From the NCBI RefSeq assembly GCF_002738225.1, contig NZ_PEBQ01000147.1, positions 1-46,100 on the forward strand: 46,100 nucleotides of DNA. Reading direction: 5' to 3'. Made by a program: the position numbers and the translations under genes. The DNA comes from Acetobacter pomorum. Its GTDB lineage: Bacteria; Pseudomonadota; Alphaproteobacteria; Acetobacterales; Acetobacteraceae. The notes under the pieces were generated by a model that saw only the letters and a program-made list of their open reading frames with translations, searched no databases and was not told where the DNA came from. Below are positions 41,733-46,100 of this stretch, one piece after another. The stretch's first letter is position 1. Each line of letters opens with the position of its first letter.

Positions 41733-43924
41733 TGTGTGGCACGAATGGTTTTAATAACCAGCCCCGGCGTAAGCACTTGCGGCAATGTGACTGGTGTGCC
41801 GTTAGCCGGAATAAACAGGTAAAAAGGCACACCATCGCGCCCATGCTGGCGCAGGAACGCGGTAATGGTGGCATCGTGCGTTGTCCAGTCTCCACGCAAT
41901 AGTGTGACATTTTGGGCTTTGAACGCGTTGCGTACTTCTGGCACATCCAATGCCACACGCTCGTTTACCAAACAGGTAATGCACCATGCGGCTGTCATAT
42001 CTATAAATACGCTTTTGCCGTTGGCCTGCAGGGTTTGCAGCCGTGTGTTGGAAAAGGCTTCCACACCTTCGGGCAAGGTCATACCTTGTGCTGAAGAAGG
42101 CGCTACAGCCTGTTGGCGTAATGCAGGCAGCAGGCCCAATGTGCCAAGTAATGCCAATAATGCCAGCCCGTGCAGGGCAAAGCGTTTGCGATCAGACCAT
42201 ATGTTCTGGTGTGTTTGGGTCAGCCCATGTATCCAGGCAGCCAATCCCAGAAGCACCATGCCGGATCCGAGAAGAGCAACTATGAAGGCACCGCCTTCCA
42301 GCGTGGCCACCCAAAGCAACCATACGCAAGATGCCAGTAAGGGAAATGCCAGAAACTGGCGCAAATAGACCATCCATGCGCCAGGGCGCGGCAGCATGCG
42401 GCTGCAGGATGGACAGATTGCTATAAGCAGATAAGGCAAGGCCAACCCCAGACCGAGCGCTGCAAATACGGTAAGCCCGGCAAGAGGTGGACCAGAAAGG
42501 GCCCCTGCAATGGCTACCCCCATAAAAGGTGCAGTACAGGGAGAGGCCACAATAACAGCCAGCACGCCTGTTAAAACATCATTCCATAAGTTGTGGCGTG
42601 TATGGGGCGTACTGTTGATAGAGACAGCAGAAAACGCAAACACGCCCAGAAGGTTCAGGGCCATAGCAAAAAGCAGCCAGCAGATCATTCCAACAAATAG
42701 GGGAGACTGAAATTGGAAGCCCCAGCCTGTTGCTGCACCACTCAGGCGTGCTGCCATCATGATTGCGCCCAGTAGGGTAAAACTGCTGATCACCCCACTA
42801 GCATAACAAACGGCACTGAGAATCTGCTCGCGCCTTGCTGCATGGCCCAGCCGGGTAACTGCCAGAGCTTTCATGGCCAGAATTGGAAAAACGCACGGCA
42901 TCAGGTTCAGGATAAGGCCGCCAATAAAGGCAAACAGCATTTGCCGTATAAAGCCGGTAGATGCAGGGAAGGTATTTTCTGCTGTATCGGTAGGTGTGCC
43001 GGGGCTCGCGTTAATTTGCAAAGCACGTTCCGTACCAGCTTTATCTTTTAAAACTACAATCCCGGCCAAGGATTGAAGGGCGGAAAAATTAGCAGCAGGT
43101 TTCAGGTGCAATGTTACAGAGCCGTTTCGGATAACGGGTTTTTGTGCTGCGGCCTCGGCAATCTTTCCTTGTTGTTCTGGCATGAACCACGCATCGGTAA
43201 TGGATGTAGGGCTCAGATCTTTGCCTGTCAGCTGTAAAAGGCCATCGGGGGAAAAAATTGCTGTGTAAGGTGAGGGCACAGCCATATGTTGTGATATTTG
43301 CTCAAATAAAGGAGCTTGGACTGAAGGCTGCGGCATACCTTTGTTTAATGTAAGCGCAAGATCAGCTTCTTCTGGCACACATACATGCTCACATACCAGC
43401 CAGCTTGCGTGTGCCGTGATGTTCACTTTGTCTGCATTTTGGTCTGCCGGGTGGAGCTGAAGCTCCAAAGGCAGAATAACATCGCCAGTATAAGCGTAAG
43501 ACATTAGGGAAGAATCGCGAATGCGCTGGGGTACGGGCCAGTGGATAGCCTGCGTGCTGCCTTGCAATGCTCCATCAGCCTTTATGGTGATGGCTGGTGG
43601 GTCTCCCGCATCTCCTGGATTTTGCCAGTATGTGTGCCAACCGTTCTGAAGCTGTAGGCGCAAGGCAATGTGTAAGGGGCTATTGTTATCAGCGGTATCA
43701 GATGCGGTTATCAGGCTTGCTATGCTGTGGCCGGTTTTGATCGGCGTGCTTTCTGCCGCGAATGCTGCGGACTGAGCAAGCGTAAATGCCACAGCCAGAA
43801 TAGCGAAAGAGTTTGAAAGCCAGCCACTAAAGCGATGTTGAAAGCATTTTGCCCGCAGTGTTGCAGGAAAATGGTGCAGGCCAGAAGCGAAAGGACGCGA
43901 TAAGGGCATAACAGGCAAACTCAT
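41729..43924 (-). CDS. DsbD/ScsB-like thiol:disulfide interchange protein
   Basis: 731-aa three-domain electron carrier that moves reducing power from cytoplasmic thioredoxin to periplasmic proteins. Signal sequence ends near AAFAAES. The N-terminal domain (about 60-290) has the cysteine pair in SWLVCEHVCVPEE. The membrane domain has about eight helices with NLMPCVFPILAMK and VIVASPCTAPFMG, one Cys in each half. The C-terminal thioredoxin-like domain has MTAAWCITCLVNERVAL. All six redox cysteines are present. The domain length is closer to ScsB-type proteins than to short CcdA. The ATG at 43924 gives a good signal peptide; the longer frame to 44101 does not. No clear Shine-Dalgarno is seen. 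Confidence 0.88.
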   Translation of the reverse strand: MSLPVMPLSRPFASGLHHFPATLRAKCFQHRFSGWLSNSFAILAVAFTLAQSAAFAAESTPIKTGHSIASLITASDTADNNSPLHIALRLQLQNGWHTYWQNPGDAGDPPAITIKADGALQGSTQAIHWPVPQRIRDSSLMSYAYTGDVILPLELQLHPADQNADKVNITAHASWLVCEHVCVPEEADLALTLNKGMPQPSVQAPLFEQISQHMAVPSPYTAIFSPDGLLQLTGKDLSPTSITDAWFMPEQQGKIAEAAAQKPVIRNGSVTLHLKPAANFSALQSLAGIVVLKDKAGTERALQINASPGTPTDTAENTFPASTGFIRQMLFAFIGGLILNLMPCVFPILAMKALAVTRLGHAARREQILSAVCYASGVISSFTLLGAIMMAARLSGAATGWGFQFQSPLFVGMICWLLFAMALNLLGVFAFSAVSINSTPHTRHNLWNDVLTGVLAVIVASPCTAPFMGVAIAGALSGPPLAGLTVFAALGLGLALPYLLIAICPSCSRMLPRPGAWMVYLRQFLAFPLLASCVWLLWVATLEGGAFIVALLGSGMVLLGLAAWIHGLTQTHQNIWSDRKRFALHGLALLALLGTLGLLPALRQQAVAPSSAQGMTLPEGVEAFSNTRLQTLQANGKSVFIDMTAAWCITCLVNERVALDVPEVRNAFKAQNVTLLRGDWTTHDATITAFLRQHGRDGVPFYLFIPANGTPVTLPQVLTPGLVIKTIRATH

Positions 43925-44018
43925 GGTGCATTCTGCGATAGGAAGCGCGCAGCATAAGCCAAACTTGCCTGTAATTGTAATGTGATATTGTTGAAAACAA
44001 CCGATGAAGAAAAGGCAG

Positions 44019-44234
44019 TTAATGGTCTGCCAGAAGATCAGCGTCAGGTTGCAGTACAAACAGACGTGAACAATAAGGGCACACGGTTTGATGTCCACCA
44101 ATTTTCAGCCATACCCGTGGGTGCCCAAGTTGGCCCAAGCCGCCATTGCAGGCAATTTTGCGTTTGTCCACCATAATGGTTTCAACATGCCCCAGTTTAG
44201 GGTGCGGCACAGGGTTGGCAGGTTGTATCAACAT
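44019..44234 (-). CDS. Small CHCC-type zinc-finger protein (NDUFS6-like domain)
   Basis: 71-aa protein with the zf-CHCC pattern C29-x8-H38-x13-C52-x2-C55 in IACNGGLGQLGHPRVWL and TVCPYCSRLF. This domain occurs in mitochondrial complex I subunit NDUFS6 and in short free-standing alphaproteobacterial proteins of uncertain role. The C-terminal tail is acidic. ATG at 44234; an ATG at 44174 would also keep the domain. It is 94 nt upstream of the DsbD-like gene on the same strand. Confidence 0.8.
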   Translation of the reverse strand: MLIQPANPVPHPKLGHVETIMVDKRKIACNGGLGQLGHPRVWLKIGGHQTVCPYCSRLFVLQPDADLLADH

Positions 44235-44339
44235 AGGTGCGGTATTTCCTTTTTGCTATGATGGCCAAATGAAAGACATGTGCTGACTGTGTGTATGATA
44301 GCTGTTTGGGCTATGGTTTTGCACCTTTCTTATCTTCCC

Positions 44340-45404
44340 ATGCGCGTGAGCATGTATGGCCGGTACGGCTGTGCGCTACTGGTTATGTTTTTAAGCCTGA
44401 CAGGATGCAGTATGAAACTTCCTGATCCTCCCAAGCCTCCACCACGTTTTGCTGCGGCAGCCCGGCTGGTTCCGCCCGACCGTATGTTCACGTTGTCTGA
44501 TGGTGCATCTATTCCCGCACGTATATGGAAGGCGCAAGGGCAGGCAAAAGCCATATTGCTTGCGTTGCATGGGTTTAATGATAGCCGCGATGCGTGGGAG
44601 CAACCCGCACCCTTTTTTGCTCAACATGGCATAACCGTAGTGGCGCCGGATCAACGCGGGTTTGGAGAGGCCCCAGACCGTGGAGAATGGGCAGGGGCTG
44701 AGCGTATGGTGCAGGACGTGCGGGAGGAAATCACCATACTTCAGCATGAAAACCCACAGATACCGCTTTATCTGACAGGAGAAAGTATGGGGGGCGCCAT
44801 TCTGATGCTTCTTATGTCTGCTCCAGATGCGCCATCTGTGGCGGGTACGTTGCTCTTGGCGCCTGCAGTGTGGAATCTGGGGCTTGGGGCGGATATTCCT
44901 CTGGATATTCTGGCAACACTTTTTCCGCATCATTTGGTAACGGGGCGGGAACTGCCAGTGCATGTGGTGGCAAGTGATAATCCGGCAGCCCTTTTACGCC
45001 TTTATTTTGATCCACTTACCCTGCGTGCCACACAGCTTGAAGCCTTGCGGGGGCTGGTGGATTTGATGAAACAAGCCGCAGCAACAGCCCCACGTATAAA
45101 AGGGGAATTGCTTTGTGTGTATGGAGACAAAGACCAGCTTGTGCCGGCGACAGCAATGGCCAAAGTATGGGAAACCTTGCCAAAAGGCACTCGGTTGGAT
45201 CTGATTTCTGGCGGACACCATTTGTTGCTGAGAGATCGGAATGGCAAACAGGTAACGCAGGATATGCTGGCTTGGATTACCCAACCTGATAATTTTTTAC
45301 CATCAGGTGGAGATGTGGCCGCCAGTGCGTGGCAGGCACAAAACCCGGCCAAGCCGGAGGGAAAGTGGTTTCCTGCCACGTGGTTAGACGGTTTGGTGCG
45401 TTAA
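44340..45404 (+). CDS. Lipoprotein alpha/beta hydrolase (monoacylglycerol lipase/lysophospholipase-like)
   Basis: 354-aa serine hydrolase with a lipoprotein signal: hydrophobic core ALLVMFLSLTGC with the lipidated Cys near residue 23. The fold shows LLALHGFNDSRDAWEQPA (oxyanion His-Gly), VVAPDQRGFGEAPDRGEW, the nucleophile elbow TGESMGG, LLCVYGDKDQLVPA (acid) and SGGHHLLLRD (catalytic His). This is the Hydrolase_4/PldB type acting on monoacylglycerols or lysophospholipids. The start is uncertain: an in-frame GTG at 44280 and ATGs at 44295, 44313 and 44352 exist. I used 44340 because it gives a normal-length lipoprotein signal. Confidence 0.82.
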   Translation: MRVSMYGRYGCALLVMFLSLTGCSMKLPDPPKPPPRFAAAARLVPPDRMFTLSDGASIPARIWKAQGQAKAILLALHGFNDSRDAWEQPAPFFAQHGITVVAPDQRGFGEAPDRGEWAGAERMVQDVREEITILQHENPQIPLYLTGESMGGAILMLLMSAPDAPSVAGTLLLAPAVWNLGLGADIPLDILATLFPHHLVTGRELPVHVVASDNPAALLRLYFDPLTLRATQLEALRGLVDLMKQAAATAPRIKGELLCVYGDKDQLVPATAMAKVWETLPKGTRLDLISGGHHLLLRDRNGKQVTQDMLAWITQPDNFLPSGGDVAASAWQAQNPAKPEGKWFPATWLDGLVR

Positions 45405-45486
45405 ACATATCCATCCAGAGCAGTAAGACTGAAATAAGAAGCAAAATCTATCTGCGGGAAGTTATCAGGATAATGCAGATAGAGGC

Positions 45487-45515
45487 TTGGCAAGTGCCCC
45501 TAAATTGCGTTAGGG
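45487..45515 (+). promoter_or_regulatory. Candidate promoter of tRNA-Arg
   Basis: TTGGCA (45487-45492), 17-nt spacer, TTAGGG (45510-45515), ending 10 nt before the tRNA 5' end. The -10 is poor, so this rests mainly on position. Confidence 0.3.
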
Positions 45516-45524
45516 AAGGCGCAC

Positions 45525-45601
45525 GGACCCGTAGCTCAGCTGGATAGAGCGTTGCCCTCCGAAGGCAAAGGTCGCGCGTTCGAATCGCGCCGGGTCCACC
45601 A
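45525..45601 (+). tRNA. tRNA-Arg (anticodon CCG)
   Basis: Complete 77-nt cloverleaf with encoded CCA. Acceptor stem GGACCCG / CGGGTCC, D-arm AGCTCAGCTGGATAGAGC, anticodon arm TTGCC-CTCCGAA-GGCAA with anticodon CCG, and T-arm GCGCG-TTCGAAT-CGCGC. It decodes the arginine codon CGG. No direct repeat of its 3' end is visible in the window, so there is no sign of an integrated element on this side. Confidence 0.97.
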
Positions 45602-45607
45602 TAATGA

Positions 45608-45805
45608 TCATTTTTTGCGTCGGTAATGATCTTTTGCATCTTCCAACAAGCTACGTAGACTTGCTTTGGGTGACGCAATAAATCCTATAAAGCCTAAAAA
45701 TACAGTAATACCTGCGCCACTCCCCAAGTTGGCTCTTGTTTGCGATGAAGATGCTGGCTGGGTTGCCTGATGTCTATTGGGACTATCCTTTTTAGATTCA
45801 GGCAT
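45608..45805 (-). CDS. Small hypothetical protein with one possible membrane segment
   Basis: A 65-aa frame: a polar Ser/Gln/Thr-rich N-terminus, a hydrophobic stretch (about 28-44, LGSGAGITVFLGFIGFI) and a basic tail ending DHYRRKK. No family is recognised. There is no good ribosome-binding site at the ATG at 45805, and an upstream start at 45844 exists. The amphipathic layout and location beside a tRNA make a real small membrane protein possible, but coding status is uncertain. Confidence 0.35.
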   Translation of the reverse strand: MPESKKDSPNRHQATQPASSSQTRANLGSGAGITVFLGFIGFIASPKASLRSLLEDAKDHYRRKK

Positions 45806-45877
45806 ATGGCAGGTTCTTTCTGGTTGTGAGTGTCTGAACACCAAATATGTAGAGCCGTGAATAGGGCTGAAAAGCCA

Positions 45878-46021
45878 TTATTCCATAGGAACGGCCAGAA
45901 CATGCAGATATGTGCATATTTTTTCCACACCAGATGCTTCTGATGCGGAAATGGGTAAATGTGTTTGTTTGAGTTTGTTGAGAAAATCCTGAGTTTGTTG
46001 CGTGCGTGTTGGGCTGCCCAT
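45878..46021 (-). CDS. Doubtful 47-aa ORF at the right edge
   Basis: Reads MGSPTRTQQTQDFLNKLKQT and continues to HVLAVPME before TAA. The middle looks like an amphipathic helix, and the frame is open upstream for about 15 codons to a TGA. It could be the end of a broken or frameshifted gene entering from the right. No function is recognised. Confidence 0.2.
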   Translation of the reverse strand: MGSPTRTQQTQDFLNKLKQTHLPISASEASGVEKICTYLHVLAVPME

Positions 46022-46100
46022 GGCCCAGATTCGACGCGGAAATCTCACAGATGGAGTAATTTTGGATCATTTTCTGGTTGTTCAGGACTTCCTATACGTC

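Noticed and set aside
1..46100. CRISPR arrays, insertion sequences, integrases, toxin-antitoxin pairs
   Set aside because: No regularly spaced repeats, transposase motifs, terminal repeats or toxin-like gene pairs were seen.

Overview
The window looks like chromosome of an acetic acid bacterium (Acetobacteraceae, most like Acetobacter). This rests on a membrane-bound PQQ dehydrogenase of the glucose dehydrogenase type, alphaproteobacterial gene orders (rluD-rpoH; alaC-hom-glpX-recJ; dgt-argS-SPOR-scpAB-tatBC-serS) and a moderate GC content with AT-rich spacers. I saw no prophage, insertion sequence, CRISPR array or rRNA. One tRNA, tRNA-Arg(CCG), lies near the right end.

Left part (1-8.2 kb), mostly accessory functions: the 3' end of an exbD-like gene; an AT-rich 0.47 kb spacer with two inverted repeats; a quinoprotein dehydrogenase that oxidises sugar at the periplasmic face; and, convergent to it, a two-gene encapsulin nanocompartment operon. 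That operon encodes a DyP-type peroxidase with a C-terminal cargo-loading peptide, followed by its shell protein. Next come a small secreted protein, a divergent ProP-like osmolyte transporter and a PlsC-like acyltransferase.

Housekeeping core (8.2-27.6 kb): polA with a SCO1-like gene behind it; ilvE; selO; a FecCD/FecE-type ABC transporter pair without a visible binding protein; rluD; the heat-shock sigma factor rpoH; a reverse-strand operon alaC-hom-glpX-recJ; an OmpA-like lipoprotein divergent from a ClpP paralogue; and a ferritin-like diiron protein. Most transcription units end in clear hairpin terminators, several of them shared between convergent genes.

Surface-glycan module (27.9-31.5 kb): a possible structured leader RNA, then a polysaccharide flippase, an ELM1-family protein and a family 2 glycosyltransferase whose 3' half is markedly AT-rich.

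Right part (31.5-46.1 kb): xthA and an ErpA-type Fe-S carrier face dgt-argS-SPOR protein-scpA-scpB-tatB-tatC-serS, a tightly packed block with 1-4 nt overlaps. Two genes usually found in this alphaproteobacterial block, nagZ and tatA, are absent. It is followed by an EmrE-like SMR pump, a DsbD/ScsB-like thiol-disulfide transporter, a small zinc-finger protein, a lipoprotein alpha/beta hydrolase, tRNA-Arg and two doubtful small ORFs.

The most interesting items are the encapsulin-peroxidase operon with a 14-bp inverted repeat just upstream of a plausible promoter, the branched RNA-like structure ahead of the flippase, the SCO-like protein with altered copper ligands, and the ferritin-like protein with a complete diiron ligand set.
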